Shown here: positions 43,244 through 52,100 of the stretch, piece after piece
Layout of the letters: the number at the start of each line of letters is the position of its first letter
Numbering within the stretch: position 1 is the stretch's first letter
Assembly: GCF_003253565.1 (NCBI RefSeq)
Contig: NZ_QKUF01000011.1
Location: 1-64,000, forward strand
Direction: 5' to 3'
Origin: Thermosporothrix hazakensis
GTDB lineage: Bacteria; Chloroflexota; Ktedonobacteria; Ktedonobacterales; Ktedonobacteraceae
DNA: 64,000 bases
The notes under the pieces: model-generated
What the model saw: the letters and a program-made list of their open reading frames with translations, nothing else
The model's database searches: none
Told to the model about the DNA's origin: nothing
Program-made: the position numbers and the translations under genes

Positions 43244-43636
43244 GTTCGTCTTCCTTTCTGATCTTTCTCCTCTGTGAGACTGTAGAAAGTATACCTGAAG
43301 CAGGACAGAAATGCTGTGAGATGCTTTATAGACAGCGAGACGAAATTCTGCTATGGTTGGGTATAGAAAAAGAAGAAAGCGCGTTCTGCCTGTACGCCTG
43401 CTATGAGCCTCTCTCATAAGAGAAATTTCTAGCGCCTCCGATATAAAGAATGGTCGATAGTGGGTCAGGTTGCCTGCCCCCTCATTCTATAGTAAGTTCA
43501 TTGTTCGGATAGATTTTCTCCAGGTCGTTTGCTGCTTTGTGTACATCGATTCGTTCATATACCCCTTGACAAACTTACAACGTAAGATTATACTCTGTTT
43601 ATAAACTTACATCGTAAAATAAAAAGGGGTAGAATA
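43244..43636. other. 393-bp divergent intergenic region
   Basis: The right part carries the strong two-operator promoter listed separately. The rest shows no reading frame or hairpin of note. Confidence 0.4.
43566..43618 (+). promoter_or_regulatory. consensus promoter with two CTTAC-N3-GTAAG operators
   Basis: TTGACA (43566-43571), 17-bp spacer, TATACT (43589-43594). CTTACAACGTAAG (43574-43586) fills most of the spacer and CTTACATCGTAAA (43606-43618) lies just past the start site. The paired inverted repeats, 32 bp apart, look like TetR- or MarR-type repressor sites that would block initiation. Confidence 0.8.
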
Positions 43637-44065
43637 ATGAATTACGGGCAAAACGAACAGGTTGTCATGGGCATGTTTCAGGCTATCAATGATCGTCAGC
43701 TTGATCGTCTGACAGATTATATTGCGTCTGATGTGATCGACTATAACAAGATCATTTTCGGTGAAGCCGATGAGCCTGGAGCCGCCTTTGATGGGATACG
43801 ACAGCAGTTGGCCGCCTTCAATCCTTATCATATAGACGTGGAAGAGCTGATTGCGAAAAATGATCGGGTAGTTGCGCGGATTATCCAGCGTGGGGTACAT
43901 TCAGGGTTTCATCCTCGCATGCCGGAGCCCACATATCGCAGCTTTACAGTTGAAATCATGTTGCTGTTCACGCTGAAGGATGGGAAAATCTCGGAAATAC
44001 GGGGGGTAAGTGATCGGCTCGGCCTCTTCTTCCAACTGGGCTGGAAATGGCCTGAAGTCGATTAG
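43637..44065 (+). CDS. SnoaL-like (NTF2-fold) protein, ester cyclase family
   Basis: 142 residues, one SnoaL/NTF2-like domain: VVMGMFQAINDRQLDRLTDYIASDVIDYN, a middle FDGIRQQLAAFNPYHIDVEELIAKNDRVVARI, and the closing FTLKDGKISEIRGVSDRLGLFFQLG. Such proteins cyclise or bind small hydrophobic molecules, or act as stress proteins. It has AAGGGG before the ATG and lies directly behind a tightly repressible promoter, so it is probably induced by a ligand sensed by an unlinked repressor. Confidence 0.88.
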   Translation: MNYGQNEQVVMGMFQAINDRQLDRLTDYIASDVIDYNKIIFGEADEPGAAFDGIRQQLAAFNPYHIDVEELIAKNDRVVARIIQRGVHSGFHPRMPEPTYRSFTVEIMLLFTLKDGKISEIRGVSDRLGLFFQLGWKWPEVD

Positions 44066-44152
44066 CTGCGGTAGGAAGCCCTGTTGTGGCCCGAGAGCGC
44101 TGGACTTCGGCAGGTTTTTCAGGTAGTATCAAAGCAGAGGAAGGTGAGTGTG

Positions 44153-44756
44153 ATGCCTGTCACGACGATCATCAGTGATATTGCCGGGGTCCTGTTGCTC
44201 AAGCGACCCGCGTGGGAGGCCGTGCGACGCCAATGGGAGCAACATGCCAGGCTGAAAGAGGGCGAGATCATGCGGGCGCTCTTCACAACAGAACTGGATG
44301 AGGCGGCTATCTTTGGTCGCGTGTCGCAGGAAGCGCTTGTTCAGCAGGCGAGCGCCCGGGTCGGGATTGATCTCACAGTATTTGTAGAGGAGATATGATT
44401 TGCACCTCCATCACGAACTGGCGACGTTTTTGCATAGTCTGCGTCCGCGCTACAAAGTGGCTTTGCTCAGCAATGCCTGGTCGGAGGCGAGAAGCGACTT
44501 CAACCGTCTGTTCCACCTGGATCGCTTTGTTGATCTTCAGATCTTTTCTGCTGAGGAAGGGCTTGCCAAACCGGATGAGCGCATCTACCGTCTGGCCTTA
44601 ACGCGGCTTGGAGTGGCTCCTGAAGAGACGCTTTTTCTTGATGATCGGCTTGAAAACATACTGGCCGCGCAACGATGAGGAATTCTGGTGCTTCATTTTG
44701 ACGAGAACCGCTCAGGTATTTCTGAAATACAGCGTTTCCTCAAGCCCTTGTCCTGA
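44153..44756 (+). pseudogene. HAD-superfamily hydrolase, broken by frameshift and nonsense codon
   Basis: From ATG 44153 (GGTGAG upstream): VTTIISDIAGVLLLKRPAWE, where the nucleophile Asp is in SDIAG, then the cap domain to VFVEEI and a TGA at 44396. The protein resumes in the next frame as DLHLHHELATFLHSLRPRYK, VALLSNAW, FSAEEGLAKPDERIYRLAL and LFLDDRLENILAAQR. A TGA (44676-44678) then interrupts the same frame, followed by GILVLHFDENRSGISEIQRF to 44756, the normal ending. Two lesions make a pseudogene likely. Confidence 0.75.
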
Positions 44757-44891
44757 TCTGCGTTGCTAGCAGCCAGCCGGGCAAAACCGGGGAAAAGGAG
44801 AGTAGAGAATACATTGCCGTTTCATGTATACTATAATCAGCAGAGAGAAGCAGAACATGTTCTTTAGCAAGAGAAGAGTGGAGATGCCCGG

Positions 44892-46046
44892 ATGAATTCT
44901 TGCAAAAATGGATCGCGCTGTATCTATACTGTAACCGTGCCGACACCGCGGCGTGCTCGGTCTCATCATCATGTGATTAAAAGGAACGAGAGCTATATAC
45001 AGCGGCTGGTAGAGGCCTATCAGTGGACGTATGGGGGTGAATATCAGGGGGAACACACGGCAGCGGAACCACCCTTTTTTTTCCCGCATGATATCCTGCT
45101 GATGTCGCTGAAGACGGCTGCTGACATGGGTATCAGGAGTAGCGACGATTTTTATGGTGGGCTGGTTCCTGAGCCATTTCTTGCAACAAAAGTGATCATG
45201 CATCCGCTGGTTTCTGCTCATGCACAGCGGCCTCGGGGCTGGTCTGATCAGTTTGCTGAAAGCAGGCGTGAGGCCGTCCCGGTAGGTTTTGCGGCTTTCA
45301 GTAAGGAAGATGCGCGTGAGGCCGGTCGGTTGCTTCTGGCCGAGGCTGGCGCGGTGCGAGCGAAAGATCCCACGCGTGCAAGTGGCAGGGGACAGACAGT
45401 GATACGCTCACTTGCTGAGCTGGAAGCGCTGCTTGCGCGGCTTGATGATGAGAAGCTGGCATGTAATGGCTACATTTTTGAGCGGAATTTGTTGCAGGCC
45501 AGAACGTTGTGTGTTGGAATGAGTCGTATAAATGGTGATATAATTAGTTATTACGGGAAACAGAGGCAGATAGAGGATAAAGAGACACAAGAAGTCGAGT
45601 ATGGTGGAACCGATCTGGTGGCGGTTCGTGGTGAATACGAGGAGCTGGCGCGACTCCTGCCCTTTGACGAGTACTTGCAGCAAGCCATCAAGCAGGTCGC
45701 GGCGTTTCATCGCGCCTTGAGCCTGTACGAAGAAATAGTAGTTTCACGCATGAACGTTGATGTCGTGCAGGGGTATGATGAGAAAAGCGGGCAGTGGTTC
45801 TCTATTCTGACAGATCCATCTTTTAGAGCTGGTGGTGCGCCTGATCTGGTGGCGCTTGCAGAGCTGAGAAAACATCAACATGTGAGGAAAGTTGTGGTTT
45901 CGGGCTATAATACCTATTACCAGGAGAACGAGGAACCGCCTGTTATCCCCACTGGAGCAACCATCCATTTCCATGGCAAAGATGAAGCGTTTCTCCCGGA
46001 GAAGTATATGTTGATTTATTCAAAGGTTGAGCGCCTGCTTCTTTAG
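44892..46046 (+). CDS. DUF3182-like protein
   Basis: 384 residues. Landmarks are FFFPHDILLMSLKTAADMGI, FYGGLVPEPFLATKVIMHPL, AVRAKDPTRASGRGQ and ISYYGKQRQ. The gene matches my memory of the DUF3182 family, which has an ATP-grasp-like arrangement; function unknown. GTGGAG precedes the ATG. It is followed by an ABC-2 permease after 114 bp. Confidence 0.7.
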   Translation: MNSCKNGSRCIYTVTVPTPRRARSHHHVIKRNESYIQRLVEAYQWTYGGEYQGEHTAAEPPFFFPHDILLMSLKTAADMGIRSSDDFYGGLVPEPFLATKVIMHPLVSAHAQRPRGWSDQFAESRREAVPVGFAAFSKEDAREAGRLLLAEAGAVRAKDPTRASGRGQTVIRSLAELEALLARLDDEKLACNGYIFERNLLQARTLCVGMSRINGDIISYYGKQRQIEDKETQEVEYGGTDLVAVRGEYEELARLLPFDEYLQQAIKQVAAFHRALSLYEEIVVSRMNVDVVQGYDEKSGQWFSILTDPSFRAGGAPDLVALAELRKHQHVRKVVVSGYNTYYQENEEPPVIPTGATIHFHGKDEAFLPEKYMLIYSKVERLLL

Positions 46047-46073
46047 TGGAAAAGCCCGATACGGCTGCTTGTT

Positions 46074-46112
46074 GCGATACTTTTGCGACCATTTCGCGAT
46101 AGATATGCGACA
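46074..46112. promoter_or_regulatory. four GCGAYM repeats with an exact 11-bp period
   Basis: GCGATA, GCGACC, GCGATA and GCGACA begin at 46074, 46085, 46096 and 46107. Direct repeats at one per helical turn are typical of sites for OmpR/PhoB-type response regulators. They lie just upstream of the ABC-2 permease gene. Confidence 0.55.
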
Positions 46113-46160
46113 GCGTGAGGGTAATATTGGACCAGAAGATAACGAAGTCGGAGGTCCAAT

Positions 46161-47057
46161 ATGCAGGCAGACGTATCGATGGAAGGAAGGACACCACGTT
46201 TCTGGGGACTGGTGCAGGCGGAACTGATGAAGCTCTATAAGCAACCGCTGATCTGGGTGGCGGCGCTTGTCGTGCTCGCTGCGATTGCCGGGATGAACTT
46301 TCTTGCATTGATGAATTATTCCTCTTCTCCGGATCTAGCGGAAAATCCGGCACATCAGGCAGCATTGTTCTGGAAGTTTCAAATGAGCTTTCTGATCGGG
46401 TTGCGCATGTTTGGTGGTGCCTTTCTGATGTTCGCCACTGCTTACCTGATTGGTATGGAGTACCAGCACAGCACGATTCGCGTGCTGATCGGGCGGGGCG
46501 TGAACAAGCTTGCTCTACTGTATGCGAAGGGAATTGCGCTGCTGCTGGTGGCGCTGGTGGTGCTGGTAGGGGGCCTGCTGGCTCACGCGCTTGGTTCGTT
46601 GCTGGTGGCGCTGCTGGTGACGGGCAATCTAAATGTACTAAAGGCGGTAGATAGCGGGCTTCTTAGCGATGTGGGTCTGTACGCTTTGACGCTCGTGATG
46701 AGCGAGGTGGTGACGGTTATCATGACGATGGGGGTGACAGTGCTTGGTCGTTCGCTGGCATTCGGCATGACTGCTGCTTTTAGCTGGTTTGCCGTTGATA
46801 ATATGCTCCCCTCGTTTCTCTCGCTTGCGGCCAGTTTCACGCATAATGCCTTTTTTGTGGATGTGCAGCAATATCTTCTTGGGCCCGCAATCAATATTCT
46901 GCCCAAAAAGCTGATCGGTGACAAAATACGGGTTGCTTTTGGTCCACAGGAGGCGAATCTGCCGTTTGCGGGTTTGCTGGGCGTTATCGCTGTCTACACG
47001 GTTGTTTTCCTGGTGGTGGCGACAGTGCTGATGGCGAGACGCGATGTCCATGAATAG
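46161..47057 (+). CDS. ABC-2-type permease without adjacent ATPase
   Basis: 298 residues, six helices: FWGLVQAELMKLYKQPLIWV at the start and IGMEYQHSTIRVLIGRGVNK are typical of ABC-2 exporters of the NatB/YhgE type. Such permeases normally sit beside an ATPase gene; none is present here, so it must use a remote one or be a remnant of a larger locus. GGAGG precedes ATG 46161. A large extracellular insert lies between helices 1 and 2 (SSSPDLAENPAHQ). Confidence 0.85.
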   Translation: MQADVSMEGRTPRFWGLVQAELMKLYKQPLIWVAALVVLAAIAGMNFLALMNYSSSPDLAENPAHQAALFWKFQMSFLIGLRMFGGAFLMFATAYLIGMEYQHSTIRVLIGRGVNKLALLYAKGIALLLVALVVLVGGLLAHALGSLLVALLVTGNLNVLKAVDSGLLSDVGLYALTLVMSEVVTVIMTMGVTVLGRSLAFGMTAAFSWFAVDNMLPSFLSLAASFTHNAFFVDVQQYLLGPAINILPKKLIGDKIRVAFGPQEANLPFAGLLGVIAVYTVVFLVVATVLMARRDVHE

Positions 47058-47090
47058 GAGAGCCAGTACATTCCTGACTCTCCTGCTTGC

Positions 47091-48293
47091 TTACGCGGGC
47101 TTCCAGAGCGCCGGGACGTTGGGTGGCTCCCAACCGGGCAACGCGGTGTGAGCCTGAAGACAGATGTATGTCACGCCATTATAGAGGACGCGATCACCCA
47201 CTTTATACGCGGTTCCCGCCTGCCAGGTTGTTTGAGGCGTGCTGGTAGGCGTCACTGTCTGGGTGGGTGTTGGGGTTGTGGTTTTGGTCGGTGTGGGTGT
47301 GGTCGGTGTGCCGCCGCCCCCGCCGTAGCTTCCAAAGATCTGCGAGAAGGCGAACGGGCTTTGCTGGACGCCGCTACACGTGGGCGAAAGCTGGCCCGTG
47401 CTGGAGCAGGCTCGATCCCGGGCAATTGACCAGAAGGAGAGCATGCCGAGCTGCTTCTGTTGGGCGAACGAGACCAGTTCCTGGGCGTCCTGAGTGGTGA
47501 AAATCTCCGAGCGATCATCGTTCACGCCAATCATAGGAGTGACGCCAATTTTTGCCCAGGACATCCCGGGAATAATGCTCTGTAGCTGCGAATAGGTGCT
47601 ATTTGCGGCATCAATGGCAGCTTGCCCCATATCGGTCGTACCGTTGTAGTAGTCCATCGCCATGACGTTTACGATGTTGATATCAACACCGTTCTGCACG
47701 GCATTCTTCAGCATATCAAGGCCGTATTGCGTCAGACCGGAGGGCATGACGGGTAGGGTGAAGGAGATCTTCAAGCCGGGATTGGCGCGTTGTAGTGCGG
47801 CAATTGCTTTGTTCCGCAGGTCGTTCTTATCAGCGTAACCGAGCGCGCCGCCCTCAATATCAAAGTCGAGATGGGTGAAGTGATACTGGTCAATGACGGC
47901 CTGATACTGCGCCTGAAGCGCGCTCACGGATGGACAGACGAGCGCCAGTTCAACGCCGCTTGCGCCTCCAAAAGAGGCGATAACATCTCCTCCTGCATTT
48001 CGGACCGTAGAGACAATCGACTGTACCGGCTCGTAGGTGAGTGGCAAGCCAGCCCACGAGGCTTTACAGTTGCCTCCATCGATGACGAAAGCAAGCGTAT
48101 AGAAGCGAGAGCCGCCATTCTGGATCGCTTCGGCAATCGGGGGCGAGAGCGTGACATCCGCATAGGGGGCCGTGTATCTGGCCGGAATGCCCTGTGCATG
48201 CGCGTCCTTGCTTTGCCAGAGAACCAGGCTTACAGTCACGATCATCAGCATGACCGCGCAGATGCCTGGAAGAAGAAACGTCCGTTGTTTCAT
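47091..48293 (-). CDS. secreted GH18 chitinase with CBM5/12
   Basis: 400 residues. Signal peptide (about 1-33, ending DAHAQG), GH18 domain, a Thr/Pro linker (TPTPTKTTTPTPTQTVTPT) and a carboxy-terminal carbohydrate-binding module with WQAGTAYKVGDRVLYNGVTY and GWEPPNVPALW. Catalytic motif HLDFDIEGG provides Asp143, Asp145 and acid Glu147; MAMDYYNG supplies the substrate-positioning Tyr. Hydrolyses beta-1,4-GlcNAc links in chitin outside the cell. AAAAGGAG precedes ATG 48293. It is divergent from a sugar importer. Confidence 0.95.
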   Translation of the reverse strand: MKQRTFLLPGICAVMLMIVTVSLVLWQSKDAHAQGIPARYTAPYADVTLSPPIAEAIQNGGSRFYTLAFVIDGGNCKASWAGLPLTYEPVQSIVSTVRNAGGDVIASFGGASGVELALVCPSVSALQAQYQAVIDQYHFTHLDFDIEGGALGYADKNDLRNKAIAALQRANPGLKISFTLPVMPSGLTQYGLDMLKNAVQNGVDINIVNVMAMDYYNGTTDMGQAAIDAANSTYSQLQSIIPGMSWAKIGVTPMIGVNDDRSEIFTTQDAQELVSFAQQKQLGMLSFWSIARDRACSSTGQLSPTCSGVQQSPFAFSQIFGSYGGGGGTPTTPTPTKTTTPTPTQTVTPTSTPQTTWQAGTAYKVGDRVLYNGVTYICLQAHTALPGWEPPNVPALWKPA

Positions 48294-48857
48294 CTGCTTG
48301 TGCTCCTTTTGTTGCGCAATCCCTCGCGCAACGAGAATCAACACTGGCTTCTGTTGAATGAGTGAGGTAAAGGGGCAAACGAGCTCATTACAAGTTACTA
48401 TAAAATGAAAAACTCTATTTGTCAAGACATCTATACCACTCTTCTAAAGAAGCCTGCTGTTTGAGCTGAGGAAGCGAAGGAGAGAAGCTATTTTCCAAGC
48501 AAGCAGCAAAACATCTATTTTCTGGTGATATATGATAGGAAGAATGGTATAGAAGCCTTTTCCTTCCAGACTACTTGAGTTACAATAGTGATGTAGAATA
48601 GATTTTCGAGGGGATAAGTTGAGAGTAGCTCTTCTTCTATCCAGGGAGCTGATTTTTTGATTCGTTATTTGCGAATTGACATATGCTTTCACTTTATTTT
48701 AAGATGTCATATATACTTATTTTATCCAACTTTCTGGGGGAAAAAAGCGAACTGATAGAAGAAAAGAACGGCCCAAATGTTCAGACTTTTTCTCTGAAAC
48801 GTTTTGTAGATAGATATTTGTAGCCTGTGGCTTATTTCATTCCTGGAGGATTTTTCA
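48294..48857. other. 564-bp divergent region between chitinase and ABC importer 2
   Basis: TTGACA (48676-48681), 17 bp, TTAAGA is the best rightward promoter candidate, with GACAT and ATGTC flanking it. AT-rich, no reading frame supported. It probably holds control sites for both directions. Confidence 0.4.
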
Positions 48858-50165
48858 ATGAAGAAAGCGCCGTTTGCTCCTCCCGATCTCAGAATTGCAG
48901 GGCTGTTCATTTGTTTTCTGGTCCTTGTTCCCTTACTGGCCGCCTGTGGGTCTTCGGGAAATGGTACGACCACGCTGGTTGTCTGGACGGTTGAGGCGAA
49001 CCGGCTGGCCAAGTCCGGTCAGGAGGGAGTCTATGCGCACTATCTGGTGGACCAGTTCCAGAAAGAGCATCCAAATGTAAAGGTAAAGCTGGAGGATCAT
49101 GGATGGGACGAAGAGCTTCGGCAGAATTTGACCACGGCCTTGCTCGGTGGAACTGCTCCTGATGTGGTGATTGGTGAGTCGTTTTTTCGGCAGTTTGCGG
49201 CCTTGAATGCGCTGCTTCCGCTTGAGAATGAGCTTGGTGACCTGAAGAACGATGTGGTCCCTGCAACCTATGAGGGAAGCATGTATCAGGGGCACATCTA
49301 TACGCTTTCGGCGTATACGGGCGTTTTCGGACTTGAACGCAACTGTGAGGTAGTGAAAAAGGCTGGCTTCGATTGTGACAAGCCTCCTCAAACGTGGGAT
49401 GAGTTGCTGAAGCAGGCTCAAACAATCACGCAGAAAGAGCAGCCCAACCATTACGGCTACACGTTACAGGGGCCCGCTGGCTTCTCTATCGGGGCGGTGT
49501 TGCGCCTCTCAGTCTATCTGGCACAGGCTGGAGCCTCGCTATGCAAGGATGATTGTAGCAAACCCTGGTTTGACAACCCGAAAGCGGTTCCGGTATACGA
49601 GTTCATTCGCAAACTGAACAAGACAACCCCGCCGGGTCTGACCTTTAACTCCGATGAAGGTCAGCTCTACATGCAGCTTCATAAGGGCAAGACCGCCTAT
49701 CAGATCGGAGGGAGCTGGCATGTTGCTGCCTCGAAAACAAACGGCTGTGGCGATTGTCGCTATAGTCCGGTACCGATTCCTCAGGGAGGCAAGAATGCAA
49801 GCGTGCTGGTGGCTGATGTGCAGTATGCGGCTCTGAAACAGAGTAAAAACCCGGATCTGGCAAAGGCGTTTGTGCGCTTTATCGCGCGGGATGATACGCA
49901 GCTCAAGGCGTACGAAGAGCGACAAACGCTCCCGACTAACAAGAAGGCACTCCAGAAATTGCGCTCGCAGGTTGATCCCGCAACGCAACAATTTATTGAT
50001 ACGCTGCTCAACAGTGAACTGCATTCCCTGCCCCAATGGACGAAGAATCCACAGAAGGTGTGGAGCGCCTACAACGATATGTTAACGAAGCTGCTGACAA
50101 CGGATGCCCCCGTTCCTCAGTTGCTCTCTGATGCGCAGAAAGCAGCGGAGCAGGCGGTGCAATAG
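48858..50165 (+). CDS. sugar ABC transporter substrate-binding lipoprotein (importer 2)
   Basis: 435 residues. Lipobox LLAAC (Cys30), then a CUT1 solute-binding protein: TLVVWTVEANRLAKSGQEGV, GGTAPDVVIGESFFRQFAAL, GFSIGAVLRLSVYLAQAGA. Binds an oligosaccharide or glycoside outside the membrane. GGAGG precedes the ATG. First of three genes with two permeases. Given the chitinase next door, chito-oligosaccharide is a reasonable but unproven ligand. Confidence 0.92.
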   Translation: MKKAPFAPPDLRIAGLFICFLVLVPLLAACGSSGNGTTTLVVWTVEANRLAKSGQEGVYAHYLVDQFQKEHPNVKVKLEDHGWDEELRQNLTTALLGGTAPDVVIGESFFRQFAALNALLPLENELGDLKNDVVPATYEGSMYQGHIYTLSAYTGVFGLERNCEVVKKAGFDCDKPPQTWDELLKQAQTITQKEQPNHYGYTLQGPAGFSIGAVLRLSVYLAQAGASLCKDDCSKPWFDNPKAVPVYEFIRKLNKTTPPGLTFNSDEGQLYMQLHKGKTAYQIGGSWHVAASKTNGCGDCRYSPVPIPQGGKNASVLVADVQYAALKQSKNPDLAKAFVRFIARDDTQLKAYEERQTLPTNKKALQKLRSQVDPATQQFIDTLLNSELHSLPQWTKNPQKVWSAYNDMLTKLLTTDAPVPQLLSDAQKAAEQAVQ

Positions 50166-50183
50166 GGCTGTGGAGGATGTTTT

Positions 50184-51113
50184 ATGGATGTTCCAACGAA
50201 GGCTTCGGTGAAAGAGGATGCGTCGACGATGCCGTCGCGCCGGTCAAGCTGGCGCGTGCGGCACCGACAGAGCCTCTTCGCCTGGGCTGTCCTTACCCCT
50301 CTGCTGGTCTACTACTGCATCTTTAATGTGATTCCGGTCATTCTGAATCTGGTTGTCAGCTTTGCCGAGTGGAGCGGGTTTGGCGAGATACAATGGGTCG
50401 GCCTGCGGAACTATATCGCATATTTTACCGATCCTGCCTATCTGCTGATGCTGGTGAATACCGCCGTGTTTGCGCTGGTGATTCTGGCAATTCAAACGCC
50501 GCTTGCATTTCTGGTGGCCCTGTTGCTCAATCAGCAGGTGCTGGCGCGGGGGCTGCATCGCTCGCTCTGGTATGTGCCCACGCTCACCTCGGCTGCGGTC
50601 ATGTCGCAGGTGGCCTCGCTCTTCATCGATCCATACGGGGGAATGCTCACTGAGCTGACAAAAGCGCTCGGGCTCTCGCCGCTCGTCTGGACGACGGACG
50701 CGACCTTTATGCGCGTGTTTATTATCGTCTTTTCAATCTGGCGCGGGCTTGGCAACCCGGTCGTCCTGTTTCTGGCGGGTTTGCAGGGGATCGCGGTCGA
50801 GCTTTATGAGGCTGCTCGCGTGGATGGCGCGTCGGGCTGGAACGTTTTGCGCTATATCACTCTTCCCTTGATGCGCCCCATGATCGCTTTTGTGCTTGTA
50901 ACCAGCACGATTGGTGGCTTTCAGATCTTTGAGGCGGTCTATATCATCTCGAAGGGGGGCCCGCTCAATCAGACGAACGTGATGCTGGTGCAGATCTACA
51001 ACGATGCCTTTGCGAACGGTAATTTCGGCATGGCGAGCGCGGGGGCAACGATTCTCATGCTGATTCTGCTTGGCTTCAGTATCCTGAACATCCGCTTATT
51101 GCAGCGAGGCTAA
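50184..51113 (+). CDS. sugar ABC transporter permease (importer 2, MalF type)
   Basis: 309 residues, six helices with an extended soluble start (about 1-35). EAA loop ELYEAARVDGASGWNVLRYI. Eighteen base pairs after the binding protein, with GGAGG before the ATG. No ATPase in the operon. Confidence 0.93.
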   Translation: MDVPTKASVKEDASTMPSRRSSWRVRHRQSLFAWAVLTPLLVYYCIFNVIPVILNLVVSFAEWSGFGEIQWVGLRNYIAYFTDPAYLLMLVNTAVFALVILAIQTPLAFLVALLLNQQVLARGLHRSLWYVPTLTSAAVMSQVASLFIDPYGGMLTELTKALGLSPLVWTTDATFMRVFIIVFSIWRGLGNPVVLFLAGLQGIAVELYEAARVDGASGWNVLRYITLPLMRPMIAFVLVTSTIGGFQIFEAVYIISKGGPLNQTNVMLVQIYNDAFANGNFGMASAGATILMLILLGFSILNIRLLQRG

Positions 51114-51127
51114 TGAAGGAGGAAAGG

Positions 51128-52045
51128 ATGAAGGCTGTTCAGCAGCTATCGCCGCGGAAAATCTGGGGCCAGACGCTTGCTCAGCTTGTGCTGATTGCAG
51201 GCAGTATCTTTATGGCGTTTCCACTGGTCTATCAGCTTGTCGCCTCGTTCTGTACACAGCAGGCGTTTTTGCACAGCGGTTGGTTTCCGATTCCCGATTC
51301 GCTCTACCTGGGAAATTATGTGCAGGCGTTTGTGGCGCTGCAAACGGGCAATCTGCTTGTCTGGATTTTCAATACGCTGGTGCGAATCGTCTGGTATATT
51401 CTGGTGCCAGGTGTTGTGGCGGTTCTGGGAGGCTATATCTTCTCGCGGCTTCAGTGGCGGGGGCGCGAGGCGATGTTTGTGGTACTGCTGGCCTCGATGA
51501 TCGTTCCCTCGATCGTTTATATGTTGCCACAGTATCTGTTGCTTGCGCGCTGGCCTCTGGCGGGCGGGAATGATATTGTTGGGCAGGGTGGGCATGGCTT
51601 TATTAACGATTGGCCTGCGTTGCTGTTGCCCAATCTGGTGAACGCTTACTATATCTTCCTGTTGCGTCAGACGTTCTATTCGATTCCCTCTGACTATGAG
51701 GATGCAGCGCGGGTCGATGGCGCGAACACGCTTCAAGTGCTCTGGCATGTTTATCTGCCAATGCTCAAGCCCGCGTTGACCGTGCTGGTCATTTTTCAGA
51801 GTATGCATATCTGGAATGACTATATCTGGCCGCTTGCGACGGTTGGCGGAAACGCTGATCTCTGGACCATCTCCGTTGGCGTGCAGCGCGCGATGACGAT
51901 GGTTTCCGATGAGCATAGCCATATGTTGAACTATCCGCTGGCGTTCACCCTGGCGACACTGACGACGATTCCGATTGTTCTGTTGTTCCTGTTCTTGCAG
52001 CGCTACTTTAAAGAAGGTGTACAGGGAATGGGATTGAAAGGCTGA
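51128..52045 (+). CDS. sugar ABC transporter permease (importer 2, MalG type)
   Basis: 305 residues, six helices. EAA loop DYEDAARVDGANTLQVLWHV. AAGGAGG directly before ATG 51128 suggests this start; an ATG at 51113 in the same frame overlaps the stop of the previous gene but has only a weak site. It is followed by a conserved hairpin shared with the convergent GxGYxYP gene. Confidence 0.9.
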   Translation: MKAVQQLSPRKIWGQTLAQLVLIAGSIFMAFPLVYQLVASFCTQQAFLHSGWFPIPDSLYLGNYVQAFVALQTGNLLVWIFNTLVRIVWYILVPGVVAVLGGYIFSRLQWRGREAMFVVLLASMIVPSIVYMLPQYLLLARWPLAGGNDIVGQGGHGFINDWPALLLPNLVNAYYIFLLRQTFYSIPSDYEDAARVDGANTLQVLWHVYLPMLKPALTVLVIFQSMHIWNDYIWPLATVGGNADLWTISVGVQRAMTMVSDEHSHMLNYPLAFTLATLTTIPIVLLFLFLQRYFKEGVQGMGLKG

Positions 52046-52052
52046 TGAGGGA

Positions 52053-52090
52053 GGCATCTACTGGCCCTCGATGGAGAGCCGGTAGACGCC
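52053..52090 (-). terminator. 3' hairpin of GxGYxYP copy 1
   Basis: GGCATCTAC (52053-52061) pairs with GTAGACGCC (52082-52090), extended by inner GGCCCTC/GAGAGCC pairing. The same hairpin follows copies 2 and 3. Here it lacks a T-tract. Confidence 0.6.
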
Positions 52091-52100
52091 TTGCATGCTG

